Of a stretch of 64,000 nucleotides of DNA, positions 26,272 through 35,469 are shown in pieces (position 1 is the first letter of the stretch; the number at the start of each line of letters is the position of its first letter). The position numbers and the translations under genes were made by a program. The DNA lies in NCBI RefSeq assembly GCF_009914315.1, contig NZ_CP042596.1:3906001-3970000 (forward strand), written 5' to 3'. The notes beneath the pieces are model-generated. The model was not told where the DNA came from, did no database searches, and was given only the letters and a program-made list of their open reading frames with translations. Source of the DNA: Granulicella sp. WH15. Lineage in GTDB: Bacteria; Acidobacteriota; Terriglobia; Terriglobales; Acidobacteriaceae.

Positions 26272-26409
26272 TTGATCTTCCTTGACGCCAAAGATGCGCA
26301 GCGCCGAAAGTCCCGGCGTATGTTTACTGTTCACGACTACCGTTCCGGTGGTCGTCGGCACAACCGCGCTTGTCGCGAATTCATAAAGACGATGTTGCAT
26401 CAGGTCTGA
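26272..26409 (+). CDS. Possible small ORF behind leader RNA copy 1
   Basis: A 45-codon frame with a TTG start 5 nt after GGAGGAG. The product would be basic (DAKDAQRRKSRRMF, RSGGRRHNRACREF). No family is recognised, and it does not resemble the small frame behind RNA copy 2. Support comes from the ribosome site and the position only. Confidence 0.35.
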   Translation: MIFLDAKDAQRRKSRRMFTVHDYRSGGRRHNRACREFIKTMLHQV

Positions 26410-26548
26410 GAAGTGCAGATCCCGTGCTGTTGATTTTGTTTTAGGAAAATTGAGTATCGGCCTAAAGAGTAGCCATTATCTGAGAGCGCACCGTCCTCTT
26501 TCCATCGACCCATGAGGTCAATAGAGTGGAGGCAGAAAGGAATCCTGA

Positions 26549-26767
26549 ATGGTGGTTTGTGAAGAATTTATTGGGAAAGTCGTGAAAGCCTTCACGCTCT
26601 ACGAAGACAGCGGCGAAGGCCCTGAAATCTGTATCGAGTTCACCGATGGCACGGTCTTTTCCTCTTGTCTGAAAACTTCTACCTCGCTCGAAGCCAAGAT
26701 GACTCGGGATGACGGGGGACAGCCCCGGCTCCTCAAGGATTACTCCACTCCCGCTATTCCCCGGTAG
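26549..26767 (+). CDS. Small hypothetical protein
   Basis: A 72-residue acidic protein with a beta-rich middle (GKVVKAFTLYEDSGEGPEICIEFTDGT, of which ICIEFTDGTVFSS is most typical). AAAGGA lies 7 nt before the ATG. I know similar small proteins of unknown function near ArdC genes on mobile elements, but assign no function. Confidence 0.6.
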   Translation: MVVCEEFIGKVVKAFTLYEDSGEGPEICIEFTDGTVFSSCLKTSTSLEAKMTRDDGGQPRLLKDYSTPAIPR

Positions 26768-26779
26768 TCCAGCCCCAAT

Positions 26780-27179
26780 CATTGAGAAAACCCTGCTCGC
26801 TGGGGAGGTGTCTCCTCCCCGGCGTCAGCCGCTCTGCGTCTTGCGCCACCCTCCTCTGCGGGCCTGTTTCCTGCCCGCAACGCCGACCCTGAAAACCTAA
26901 AAGCAAGTACAACAGCAAACCCTATGTTGCGCTGACGCGCGGCTTGGCCCCACTTCGGTTCGCAAGGGTGGACGGCCCCTCAAGCGGGCCTTGTGGAGTC
27001 CGTTCGGATAAGCGTGTCTCGCGCCAAACGATAGAGCGTGTTTGTCACGCGCCCCGCCCACCACTCCGGCCTCCCCACCCTCACTGCCCTCGTTCTGCTC
27101 TGTCTGCCAGTGGATCGTTTTGGTCTCGCTGCGCTGTGAGAAACACAAAACGCCCACCGGGCAGACAGAGGCAAAAACA
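26780..27179 (+). other. Long leader with many hairpins upstream of the ArdC operon
   Basis: About 400 bp without a convincing gene but dense in hairpins: GCTGGGGAGG/CCTCCCCGGC near 26799-26823, GCGGGC/GCCCGC near 26857, GGCCC/GGGCC near 26975-26991 and GCGTG/CACGC near 27029-27043. G+C is high and frames here are broken. It looks like a second structured leader, found once in this window. Confidence 0.45.
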
Positions 27180-28160
27180 ATGGAATATCAAAGCAACATC
27201 AACAGCAACAGCGCATCCACCGCCAGCAATGGCATAGCCACCACCGTAGCCACTACCCGCCGCAATCGTCCCACCACCGAAAACCCTGAAAGACCGCAGC
27301 AACAGCCACAGACGGCGAAAGAAGTAATCGCCGCCAACGTGCAGAACCTCATCGAGCAGCTAGAGGCCGGACACTCCGATGCACTCACCGCTTACCTCAA
27401 TGCGATGAGCCGCTTTCATAACTACTCGTTTGGCAATATCCTCGAAATCGCACGGCAGAAGCCGGATGCAACCCGCGTTGCCGGATTCTGGAAGTGGAAA
27501 GAGTTTGGCCGCAGCGTGAAGAAGGGCGAGAAGGGCATCCGCATCCTTGCCCCCATCGTCGGCATTCGTCGCAAGAAAGACGAGGAAGTGCAGGCCAGCA
27601 AAGACCCCGCCGCGATCAATAAGCCCGTATTGGTTGGGTTTCGTTCGGCGTATGTCTTCGATGTGTCGCAGACCGAAGGCGCGGAGATTCCCACGATGCG
27701 GGAGATTTCCGGCGATGTAGGCGAGAACCGCGACCGTCTCATTGCCTTCATCGAACGTCAGGGCATCGAACTTGCTTTTACCGAGCGCATCGCCCCCGCG
27801 CTTGGCATGAGCTACGGCGGACGCATCGCCATCCTGCCCGGTCAGTCGAAGGCCGAGGAGTTCAGCACGCTTGTTCACGAGCTGGCGCACGAGATGCTGC
27901 ACAAGGCCGAGCGGCGCACGGCAACGACGAAGACAGTGCGCGAAACCGAGGCCGAGGCTATCGCCTTTGTCATCGGCAAGGCCGTAGGGCTGGAGACGGG
28001 TTCGGCCAGTGCCGACTACATCCAGCTTTACCACGGCAATGCTTCACTCCTAGCCGAAAGTCTGGAAGTCATTCAGCAGACCTCAGCCGTCATCCTTGCC
28101 GCATTGCAGCCGTCCGCAGCCGCGACGATGCCCGATGCAGAACTGGCGAAGGTGGCGTAA
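27180..28160 (+). CDS. ArdC-like antirestriction protein with zincin domain
   Basis: A 326-residue protein. The ArdC N-terminal single-strand DNA-binding domain lies at about 45-170 (MSRFHNYSFGNILEIARQKP, FGRSVKKGEKGIRILAP). The C-terminal part holds the metallopeptidase motif HELAHEMLHKAE near 236 with a downstream glutamate in RETEAEAIAFVIG. ArdC proteins protect incoming plasmid DNA from restriction or act on ssDNA during transfer. AGAGG precedes ATG 27180; an earlier in-frame start lies within the leader and lacks a site. It is translationally joined to the next gene. Confidence 0.88.
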   Translation: MEYQSNINSNSASTASNGIATTVATTRRNRPTTENPERPQQQPQTAKEVIAANVQNLIEQLEAGHSDALTAYLNAMSRFHNYSFGNILEIARQKPDATRVAGFWKWKEFGRSVKKGEKGIRILAPIVGIRRKKDEEVQASKDPAAINKPVLVGFRSAYVFDVSQTEGAEIPTMREISGDVGENRDRLIAFIERQGIELAFTERIAPALGMSYGGRIAILPGQSKAEEFSTLVHELAHEMLHKAERRTATTKTVRETEAEAIAFVIGKAVGLETGSASADYIQLYHGNASLLAESLEVIQQTSAVILAALQPSAAATMPDAELAKVA

Positions 28161-28576
28161 TGCAGACCATCCTTCAAATCCTCAAGATGGCCGGGGGTTG
28201 GCATCCCGGCCTGTACGTCAAAATCGACAATGCCCCATACATGGAGCTTGTCATCGAGGCGATGGACGAGTCCGGCCCGATGGGACTCCCCGCGCTCTCT
28301 GTCGCGCACTATGGCGAACAGAACGGCGATGCCATGCGTGACCCGGAGATGTGTTTCGAGCTTGGCCTAGCCGGTGGAGCGCATCTCTCCGCGTTCTACT
28401 ATCGCAACGATTATTTAGGCGTGGAGCAGTGGAGCCGGAACATCGTGCGCGGGAACTACGTTCACCTGATCGCGTTGCACGAGCAGCACCAGCGTTTCGC
28501 TAAGACGTGGGACAACAACCTGCGCTTGCAGGGATTCGTGGAAGCCTTCGAGCGGCAGAAGACCCCACGCGCCTAA
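28160..28576 (+). CDS. DUF6908-like mobile element protein
   Basis: A 138-residue protein whose middle, LSVAHYGEQNGDAMRDPEMC, resembles the DUF6908 group found between ardC and parB genes on mobile elements; the family name is from memory. No membrane segment or catalytic motif is visible. The ATG shares one base with the ArdC stop (TAATG), so the two are coupled. Confidence 0.6.
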   Translation: MQTILQILKMAGGWHPGLYVKIDNAPYMELVIEAMDESGPMGLPALSVAHYGEQNGDAMRDPEMCFELGLAGGAHLSAFYYRNDYLGVEQWSRNIVRGNYVHLIALHEQHQRFAKTWDNNLRLQGFVEAFERQKTPRA

Positions 28577-28661
28577 ACCCTTTCCGCAGCGGAGCGGACA
28601 CAGGGCAGCGCGTTCGCTCCACAACCTCATGCAGTGCAACCGCTCGAAAGGAGCCATCCCC

Positions 28662-30269
28662 ATGAACACCACCGTTATCAACGCTACCGAGTACCGCAAT
28701 CTTCCGCTTGCCTTGCTCACCGAGTCCACCACCAACCCGCGCCGCATCTTCGAGGATGCAGCTTTGAAGGAATTGGCAGAGAGCATCCGCACCCAGGGCG
28801 TTCTCTCTCCCTTGCTTGTGCGTCCCTTGAATGAACGCGGTTTTGAGATCGTGGCAGGAGCACGGCGTTACCGCGCCGCGCAGATGGCCGAGGCTGAAAC
28901 TGTACCCGTCCGTATCGTCAATCTCACCGACGCTGAAACCTTAGAGGCTCAATTGGTCGAAAACCTGATGAGGCGTGACGTTCATCCAATGGAGGAAGCC
29001 AGCGGTTTTCGCGCTCTCCTGAATCTGGACGAGCCGAAATACTCCATCGAGCAAATCTCCGCACGTACCGGGAAAAATCCGGCTTACGTCGCGGCTCGTG
29101 TGAAGCTGACCGAGCTTGCGCCGATAGTGGTCGAAGCCTTCTACCGCGAGGAGATCGGCGTCGGTCATGCGCTCTTACTGGCGAAGCTCCAGCCCGATCA
29201 GCAGGAACAGGCGCTTGCCGCTTGCTTCAAACAGGATTGGAGCGCGGGAGGCGAGAAGCCGAAACGCATCCTGCTCCCCGTCCGCAGTCTGCAATTCTGG
29301 ATTGAGTCGAACATCTTGCTCATCCTCAAACTCGCGCCGTTCGACAAGCGGGACGGGCAGCTTGTGCCAGCAGCCGGGAGTTGCGTGGACTGCCCCATGC
29401 GGACAGGGCATAACAAACTCCTGTTCTCCGACCTTGGCAAACTGGACGCTTGCACTTCGCCTAGCTGCTATCAGGCTAAGGTGGATGCCCACGTAGCTAA
29501 GACCATCGCCACCAAACCCAAGCTCGTGCAGATCAGCACGGCCTATGGACAGCAGAAGGAAGGCAGCGCCACGTTGCCGCGCAACCAGTACGTTGAAGTC
29601 CGGCCTGAGAAGCCCGCGACCAAAGAAGAGGCCACGCGACCGGAGTTCAAGACCTGCAAATACACCACCGAAGCTATCGTCTCCGAAGGCATCGACAAAG
29701 GGCAATTGCGTAAGGTATGCACGGAGCCAACCTGCCCGGTGCATCATCCCAAGCAGCGTCCGCAGAAGGTCGCGGACGATACGAAGTGGAAGGCCGAACA
29801 GGAGAAGCAGCGCAGGGAGGCCGCAATTTCCAATGCGACCGGCATCCGCATCCTTGCCGCCATCACCGCAGCCGTTCCGGTGCGTCTGATGAAGCGTGAC
29901 CTGCTTTTCGTGGTGGAGCGGCTGGCTTCCTTGCTGGACGAAAACCGTCTCGCTGTGGTCGCCAAGCAACACGGCATCAAGAAGGCCAAAGACAGCGACT
30001 CCATCGGGAAGCTGTTTGCCGCCTATGTGCGACGTGCTGAAGAGAACGTGTTAGGCCGCGTGTTGGTCGAACTGACCATCCTCCACGCAGCCACACGGCA
30101 GAACGCCGCGCTGGTTCTCCGCGATGCCGCCACCGTGTACAAGGTGGACACCGATGCTATCGCTCTCAAGGTGAAGCAGGAGTTTGCTGCCAAAGAGAAA
30201 GTGCAGTCCGTGAAGAAGCCTGTAACTAAAACCCCACCCAAGGCCGCGAAGAAGGCGAAGGCTGCCTAG
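28662..30269 (+). CDS. ParB/RepB/Spo0J-family protein
   Basis: A 535-residue ParB-like protein. The N-terminal nuclease-like domain (about 10-110) has NPRRIFEDAALKELAESIRTQG-type sequence, with GAEIVAGARRYRAAQMAEAE (present as FEIVAGARRYRAAQMAEAE) and ENLMRRDVHPMEEA. A helix-turn-helix follows (YSIEQISARTGKNPAYVAAR). The middle contains several cysteines (CVDCPMRTGHNKLLF, CTSPSCYQAK, CTEPTCPVHH) that suggest metal binding. The end is lysine-rich. No ParA partner is adjacent, so partition in the usual sense is doubtful; a role in element maintenance or transfer regulation is more likely. AAGGAG precedes the ATG. Confidence 0.9.
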   Translation: MNTTVINATEYRNLPLALLTESTTNPRRIFEDAALKELAESIRTQGVLSPLLVRPLNERGFEIVAGARRYRAAQMAEAETVPVRIVNLTDAETLEAQLVENLMRRDVHPMEEASGFRALLNLDEPKYSIEQISARTGKNPAYVAARVKLTELAPIVVEAFYREEIGVGHALLLAKLQPDQQEQALAACFKQDWSAGGEKPKRILLPVRSLQFWIESNILLILKLAPFDKRDGQLVPAAGSCVDCPMRTGHNKLLFSDLGKLDACTSPSCYQAKVDAHVAKTIATKPKLVQISTAYGQQKEGSATLPRNQYVEVRPEKPATKEEATRPEFKTCKYTTEAIVSEGIDKGQLRKVCTEPTCPVHHPKQRPQKVADDTKWKAEQEKQRREAAISNATGIRILAAITAAVPVRLMKRDLLFVVERLASLLDENRLAVVAKQHGIKKAKDSDSIGKLFAAYVRRAEENVLGRVLVELTILHAATRQNAALVLRDAATVYKVDTDAIALKVKQEFAAKEKVQSVKKPVTKTPPKAAKKAKAA

Positions 30270-30288
30270 TCTTCACCTTTGTTCTCTT

Positions 30289-30320
30289 AGGAGCCTGCCT
30301 GCCGGCAGGCTCCTTTCTTT
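30289..30320 (+). terminator. Intrinsic terminator after the ArdC-ParB operon
   Basis: AGGAGCCTGCC and GGCAGGCTCCT pair perfectly over 11 bp with a 4-nt loop, followed by a T-rich tract, 20 bp after the ParB stop codon. Confidence 0.85.
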
Positions 30321-30444
30321 GCGCCCGTCCTTCCCGCCCCGTGCGTTGCCGCTTCCACAGGAAGCGGCGCCATGCACTCCCACCCGACGGGCTTGAAATT
30401 GTTAACAAGATAAGGATTTGCCGATGCCGTGCGGGAGCATGACC

Positions 30445-32013
30445 CTATAGAACTCCATTGGGAGTGTCCTGCACTTGGGCGGCAGCTACCGCTTTGGCTA
30501 AATTAGCCCACGGTGTCGGACCGATGTGCATCATGAAGAACTGCTCCACAGTCAGATGCTCTCGCACAACAGCATCCATCAATTCCGTCACGGTTTGAGG
30601 GTAGAAGAATGAGCCATCCTGACGACGTTGGAAAGGATCGCTGCCGTAGAGGAGACGATGCTCCGGGAAGTAGACCATCATTTGCCGTTCACTGGTCTCT
30701 CCGTGTATCGGATAGATTTCGATACGATTTGCGCCAGTCCCAAGGACTGTCTTGTCGTGAACCAAATGGAATACAGGTTTGCGTGGACTACGCTCCAGAG
30801 CATCCGGTCTGCTTGTATACGGAGCTGCGATGACACGTTCAAGAATCGGTTGGTTGAGATCGAGCGCGTAGATCGGAATGCCTTGTGCGACGCACTCCCG
30901 TATGCCTGCGAGATGGGGCCATGAATCCGATGTCGTGATGACCGCCTTGATCGGTTGTCCGGGGAAGCGATGGCGTGCCTCCGCAATGACCTTTGCCGTA
31001 TAGCCGGAGGAGATAGGTGCTTCCAGAATCACGATGCCATCGTCCTGGCGTACAAAGGTCGCGTTCCACGATCCGGGGATAAACACAATGCCAGGTGCTA
31101 ATTCCTGCGCTGGTTTGTTGGGATTGCCCAATGGAATGCTGTCAAGGTTCAAAGGGGGAGTATCAGGCTTGTATTGAGCACGGACCTCTTGAGGGATCGT
31201 CAGGTCCGCTTCGATCAGCGGTTCATTGATTTGCAGTTTGCGAATGACATACATCTGATCCGGCAATCCATTGCTCTCAATGTTCCATTGCATCGGAAGG
31301 TGAATCCCGCCCTTCGCCAGCCACCAGAGGCTGTAATAGGTACGCATCGTCACGTCGCCAAGGAACTTCCAGTAGCCGCTCCGTGCCAGTGGGCCGGAGT
31401 AATCAACCGCCGTAGGCAGATGAGTGAATGCGTTGAGGTAGATGCGCACCGGGGCGTCGTCCAAGGTGAATGCCACCACGTTTTGAGGAACGGATTGCAA
31501 AACTGCATCCGGTTCTGTGTGAGTATCCGGTGCGTCCAGAGCTGTAAGAAGCAGCCGCTCCGGGCTTAAAGCCTCGCGCTCGCGTATCACTTCCAATTGC
31601 TGCGGCGTGCCTGCGCTCTTGGTCGTGCCCGAAACGCGCATGACGATGTTGCCATCGGCGACACTGCCGGACGAGGACTTGAAGACGGGATAAACCACGC
31701 CGTCTGTGACGTTGCGATAACGGTTGCCCGCGAAATCATGGACCTCCGTTAGCGTGTCGAACTCAGTAATGTACGGGCCTTCGGGCCGTTCGGACTCTTC
31801 CAATTCGTTCCGATAGCCAAAGGCTTCCCACTGCACATTCTTTAATGCGCGCAGTGATTGTTCGCCCCCCTGTGCCTGAATCGCTTGGTGAAGCAGCGCG
31901 GTCGATTTGCGGTCGGCTCCGTAAGTGCATGTGGGAACCAACAAGAAACCAATGACTACAAGTGACGACAAAAACAATTCTGCACTGATTTGAATACGCA
32001 GGGCCACAAACAC
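30445..32013 (-). CDS. Secreted MBL-fold-like protein with degenerate metal site
   Basis: A 522-residue exported protein: signal peptide at 1-32 (SSLVVIGFLLVPTCTYGA), a lipoprotein-like beta-rich N-terminal half (about 35-280), then an MBL-like fold from about 285 (LAPGIVFIPGSWNATFVRQDDGIVILEAP). Where an HxHxDH motif is expected it reads ITTSDSWPHLAGIREC (near 360), so most metal ligands are lost, although PIHGETSERQMMVYFPEHRLLYGSD retains later features. A catalytic role is doubtful; binding or a vestigial enzyme is possible. It is alone on its strand. Confidence 0.7.
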   Translation of the reverse strand: MFVALRIQISAELFLSSLVVIGFLLVPTCTYGADRKSTALLHQAIQAQGGEQSLRALKNVQWEAFGYRNELEESERPEGPYITEFDTLTEVHDFAGNRYRNVTDGVVYPVFKSSSGSVADGNIVMRVSGTTKSAGTPQQLEVIREREALSPERLLLTALDAPDTHTEPDAVLQSVPQNVVAFTLDDAPVRIYLNAFTHLPTAVDYSGPLARSGYWKFLGDVTMRTYYSLWWLAKGGIHLPMQWNIESNGLPDQMYVIRKLQINEPLIEADLTIPQEVRAQYKPDTPPLNLDSIPLGNPNKPAQELAPGIVFIPGSWNATFVRQDDGIVILEAPISSGYTAKVIAEARHRFPGQPIKAVITTSDSWPHLAGIRECVAQGIPIYALDLNQPILERVIAAPYTSRPDALERSPRKPVFHLVHDKTVLGTGANRIEIYPIHGETSERQMMVYFPEHRLLYGSDPFQRRQDGSFFYPQTVTELMDAVVREHLTVEQFFMMHIGPTPWANLAKAVAAAQVQDTPNGVL

Positions 32014-32308
32014 ACCTCTTTTGAAGGAGCTATTAAAGCGGTTGGTTCACAACAAGTCATTGCAGATCGTTCCCATTACGTCAGAAATAATCAGCCAGGT
32101 TCACTTGCCGGACAGATATAGTTACGATGCCAGCGGTAAGTACCAATGCAGCAACAGACGACAGCCTCATTTACGATTTCCTTCCGATGTGGTTGAGTTC
32201 GATAGACTCATCCAAACCCTAATTTGTTATGCCATGCCCCAACACGACGGGCATGTACAACAGAATCGCGTGCTTGACAGCATTACTGAGGTTCTTTAAT
32301 TCGGCATG
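32014..32308. other. Gap between two minus-strand genes
   Basis: About 300 bp between the NarL regulator stop and the MBL gene start. It should hold the MBL promoter. The frame crossing it has no family features and no good ribosome site. Confidence 0.4.
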
Positions 32309-32947
32309 TTAGATACAACCGATCTCCAAACCTTTCAGCACAGCACGGACCCGGTCTCTCACACCCAGCTTCGCAAAAATTGCCGACGCTTGTGTCTTGA
32401 TGGTTGCTTCGGTGACACCCTGGCTTTCCGCAATCTCTTTATTGCTGAGGCCCGCAGTCATTAATGCCAGCACTTCCAGTTCTTTCTTCGTTAGGGGTTC
32501 TGGAAGTTCCATACTCTCGAACTTCGGCTGGAAGGCTTCAAGGCCGGTACGCGCACTCTGAGTCACCGAGGGACGGAACACCCGCTCTCCGGCAATCACT
32601 TTCTCGATACATGAAGTCAGGTCCGCTAAAGTAGAATCTTTGCGGATAAACCCATTCGCGCCGTTCTGGATTGCGCGAAAAAACATATCGTCATCGTCGA
32701 AGGTAGTAATCAAGATGATCGGCGTTGTCAGTCCTCGTTGTCGCACTTCCTTGAGCACGTCAACCCCGGACAGACCAGGAAGGCGAACGTCCATCAACAC
32801 CACGTCCGACTCCGTTTGCATGATCGTTTCGATTGCGCCTACGCCATCATCGGCCTGCGCCACAATCTCAAAGCCCTTGTTCAGATTCAGAAGCTCACAC
32901 AGGCCAAGCCGCACCAGCGTTTCGTCCTCTACGAGCACAATTCTCAT
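32309..32947 (-). CDS. NarL/FixJ-family response regulator
   Basis: A 212-residue regulator. The receiver domain (1-120) has VLVEDETLVRLGL, DVVLMDVRLPGLSGVDV with the phospho-acceptor Asp, and FIRKDS. The LuxR-type helix-turn-helix (about 150-205) has LTKKELEVLALMTAGLSNKEI and VTEATIKTQASAIFAKLGV. It overlaps the kinase stop by four bases, so the pair is translated together. Confidence 0.93.
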   Translation of the reverse strand: MRIVLVEDETLVRLGLCELLNLNKGFEIVAQADDGVGAIETIMQTESDVVLMDVRLPGLSGVDVLKEVRQRGLTTPIILITTFDDDDMFFRAIQNGANGFIRKDSTLADLTSCIEKVIAGERVFRPSVTQSARTGLEAFQPKFESMELPEPLTKKELEVLALMTAGLSNKEIAESQGVTEATIKTQASAIFAKLGVRDRVRAVLKGLEIGCI

Positions 32948-34161
32948 GCCGTCTGTTCCTCCTCAATAGGAACTCCTATAGCTACAGCAAATCCTCCATC
33001 GCTGAGAGAGCCTACGTGGAGCGTGCCGCGCATTTCTTCTACTCTCGATTGCATCCCGCGTAGCCCATTGCCTTTCGTAACTTCACCGCAGCCGCCTCCA
33101 TCATCCTTGATCGTAAGGACGATAGCTCCATCTTGGCGGGCCAACTGAATCCATAGATTTTTCGCTTCGGAATGTCGAAGCACATTTGTTACCGCTTCTT
33201 GTGCGCAGCGATACAGACTATGCGATACCGAAACCGGTACACCCGCAATGTCTCCCTGTATGTCGAGGTGGGTCTGCACACCCGTTACATCCCGCAGCAG
33301 CTCTTTCAGCGCACTCGAAAGCTCTCTTGTTTCGTCTTCCCTCCATGCCGAAACCGATTCTCGTATCTCCGCCAGCAGCACCCGCGTAATGAGTTGCGCT
33401 CTTGCAATGGGCGGTAGTACCGCTTCCGCAGCCCGATGTTGTGCAATCTCCAACTGAATGCTCAAACTGGTGAGATAGTGTCCCGCAGCATCATGCAGTT
33501 CACGGGACAGCCGGAGTCTCTCTTCAATTCGTGCCGATTCCTTTATCTGAGCTTGCAGATCGACCAGCTTATGATTTGCAATCACTAACTGATGCTGGCG
33601 TTTCGCAAGTTCAAATAACAAGCACGCACCCAAAAAGCTGAAGCCAAACCAGATATAGTTCCCGGTCATGTCAAACAAGGCCACTACTATCTTGAATGGC
33701 GAATGTGCTATCTGAGCCAATTGGGGGAGCGCAACGTTTCTGTAGATGAAGATGCGGATCAGTTGTGCCGCGAACGTGAAAGCGACAGCGATTGCGCCCC
33801 AGCGATAGCGGCGGTTTACAGGAACGCAGAAGGGGATACAGAACACCGACAGATTTGTGAGATCAAGGCTCAATGCCACTCCAAGGAGAATTTGCAGCAG
33901 CAGGGAGCGTTCTCTATGTGGTGCCAGATTGATCCGCAGGGGAATGTTGCGCACAAAAAGAAAGCCATATACGAGTGCAAAGGCAATCTTGCTCCAAAAC
34001 AGTAGATTCAGGCTTCTGTAGGTTCCAGGAAGGGTCTGCATCCCGCTCACAACATCGGTGAGAGCGAGCACGAATCCACCCCAACGGAGCCAGAAAAAGA
34101 GCGGTTTCCGCAAGACCATGAAGCTACCGTACGAGAGATCGACCTCCTGCGCATCGGCCAT
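32944..34161 (-). CDS. NarX/DesK-type sensor histidine kinase
   Basis: A 405-residue membrane kinase with about six transmembrane segments in residues 20-190 and a HisKA_3 dimerisation motif, RLRLSRELHDAAGHYLTSLSIQLE near 225, followed by an ATPase domain with VTNVLRHSEAKN and KDDGGGCGEVTKGNGLRGMQSR. It diverges from the gene at 34344 across about 180 bp that would contain both promoters. Confidence 0.92.
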   Translation of the reverse strand: MADAQEVDLSYGSFMVLRKPLFFWLRWGGFVLALTDVVSGMQTLPGTYRSLNLLFWSKIAFALVYGFLFVRNIPLRINLAPHRERSLLLQILLGVALSLDLTNLSVFCIPFCVPVNRRYRWGAIAVAFTFAAQLIRIFIYRNVALPQLAQIAHSPFKIVVALFDMTGNYIWFGFSFLGACLLFELAKRQHQLVIANHKLVDLQAQIKESARIEERLRLSRELHDAAGHYLTSLSIQLEIAQHRAAEAVLPPIARAQLITRVLLAEIRESVSAWREDETRELSSALKELLRDVTGVQTHLDIQGDIAGVPVSVSHSLYRCAQEAVTNVLRHSEAKNLWIQLARQDGAIVLTIKDDGGGCGEVTKGNGLRGMQSRVEEMRGTLHVGSLSDGGFAVAIGVPIEEEQTA

Positions 34162-34343
34162 TAGTCAGAGACTCCTCAGCACTTCTCTTCTCTCTAGGAT
34201 AAATGCGATACGCTCCCGTCTCCCCCAGAAGTAGGAGAACCGTTCTCATGCTGATGGCCGATTCCTTATTTCTTTCATTCCAATACAGTCAATCCATGTG
34301 TGATCGGGACAACCACTGGGATGGTGAAGGAAAGCATAACGGC

Positions 34344-35465
34344 ATGAAACGTTGGCGACCGGCGACGGGAGGGACAAGATGCAAGTTCTTCATCTGCCCC
34401 TCTTGGGCCGTCATCGTCATGCTTCCATTCCTTGCCGCAAGTTTATCGGCGCAGCAAGCGTTGCTGGCGTCGGGCGAGCTGCCCGATGCCCCTGTTCCCC
34501 AGGTCTCCACGTCAGTTTCAGCCGATCAGCCGACGGCGAACGTCAGTGGCGCTGTGACAGACGTTAGTGGCGCGGTCATCGCCGGTGCAGCGGTAACACT
34601 CGAAAATGCCGTTAGCCATGACAAGAAAACGGCCGTAACGAACGAACAAGGCATCTTTACTTTTGCCCCGCTGGATGCGGGCATCTTTACGATCACGATT
34701 CAATCCAAGGGTTTTGCCCCGGTTGTGAAAACCGGCATCTCTCTCCACGCGGGCGAGAATTATCAATTGTCCCCCACCACAATGCAGGTTGCTGCCGCGA
34801 CCGCGACGGTCGAGGTAGGTGCTCAGACGCAATATGAATTAGCCGAAGCGCAGATCAAGGCGGAGGAAAAGCAACGGTTCCTTTTCATCGAGCCGAATTT
34901 CTACGTTACCTACATTTCAAATCCAGCCCCGCTCACGGCGGGGCAAAAAATGCGGCTTGCCACGAGATTCGCCGTCGATCCCTTTACCTTCATTTACGCC
35001 GGAGCCGTCGCTGGTGTCGAACAGGCGAACAATGACTATCCCGGCTATGGACGCGGTGCCGCCGGATACGGCAAACGGTATGGTGCTACGGTCGGGGACA
35101 TCGTAACCGGCAGCATCATCGGTGCAGGTGCCTTGCCCGCTCTGTTACATCAAGACCCACGCTACTTCTACAAGGGGACGGGTAGCATTCCATCGCGGAT
35201 AGGCTATGCCCTTGCAACCATCGTGAGAACCAAAGGCGACGACGGAAAGTGGCAACCGAACTACTCAGGAATTCTCGGCGATCTTGCTTCGGGCGCGATC
35301 TCCAACAGCTACCTTGCTCCGGGTGACAGAAAAGGGGCTGTGACGGTTATCAATGGTGCTGTAGAAGGCTTCGCGTTGAGAGGCGTAACAGCTCTGGAGC
35401 AAGAGTTCTTAGCTCGATGGATTACAACTCACTCCAAGGACAAAGGAACCATCGGACGCCACTGA
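34344..35465 (+). CDS. Secreted acidobacterial protein with carboxypeptidase-regulatory domain
   Basis: A 373-residue exported protein. Signal segment at about 18-40 (SWAVIVMLPFLAASLSAQQ), then a carboxypeptidase-regulatory-like domain near 65-150 (GAVTDVSGAVIAGAAVTLE), then a conserved region with LLHQDPRYFYKGTGSIPSRIGYAL. That motif recurs in the protein at 40873 (LLHEDPRYLPAPEG), so both belong to one acidobacterial family of unknown function, probably in the outer membrane or periplasm. ATG 34344 follows GAAGGA; upstream starts are less likely. It is followed 5 bp later by a TolC gene. Confidence 0.7.
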   Translation: MKRWRPATGGTRCKFFICPSWAVIVMLPFLAASLSAQQALLASGELPDAPVPQVSTSVSADQPTANVSGAVTDVSGAVIAGAAVTLENAVSHDKKTAVTNEQGIFTFAPLDAGIFTITIQSKGFAPVVKTGISLHAGENYQLSPTTMQVAAATATVEVGAQTQYELAEAQIKAEEKQRFLFIEPNFYVTYISNPAPLTAGQKMRLATRFAVDPFTFIYAGAVAGVEQANNDYPGYGRGAAGYGKRYGATVGDIVTGSIIGAGALPALLHQDPRYFYKGTGSIPSRIGYALATIVRTKGDDGKWQPNYSGILGDLASGAISNSYLAPGDRKGAVTVINGAVEGFALRGVTALEQEFLARWITTHSKDKGTIGRH

Positions 35466-35469
35466 TGCC

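Noticed and set aside
26128..26409. 93-codon gene across the structured RNA
   Set aside because: Its first half lies in the conserved RNA and is not preserved as protein in the second copy. Only the part after GGAGGAG is kept as a weak small frame.
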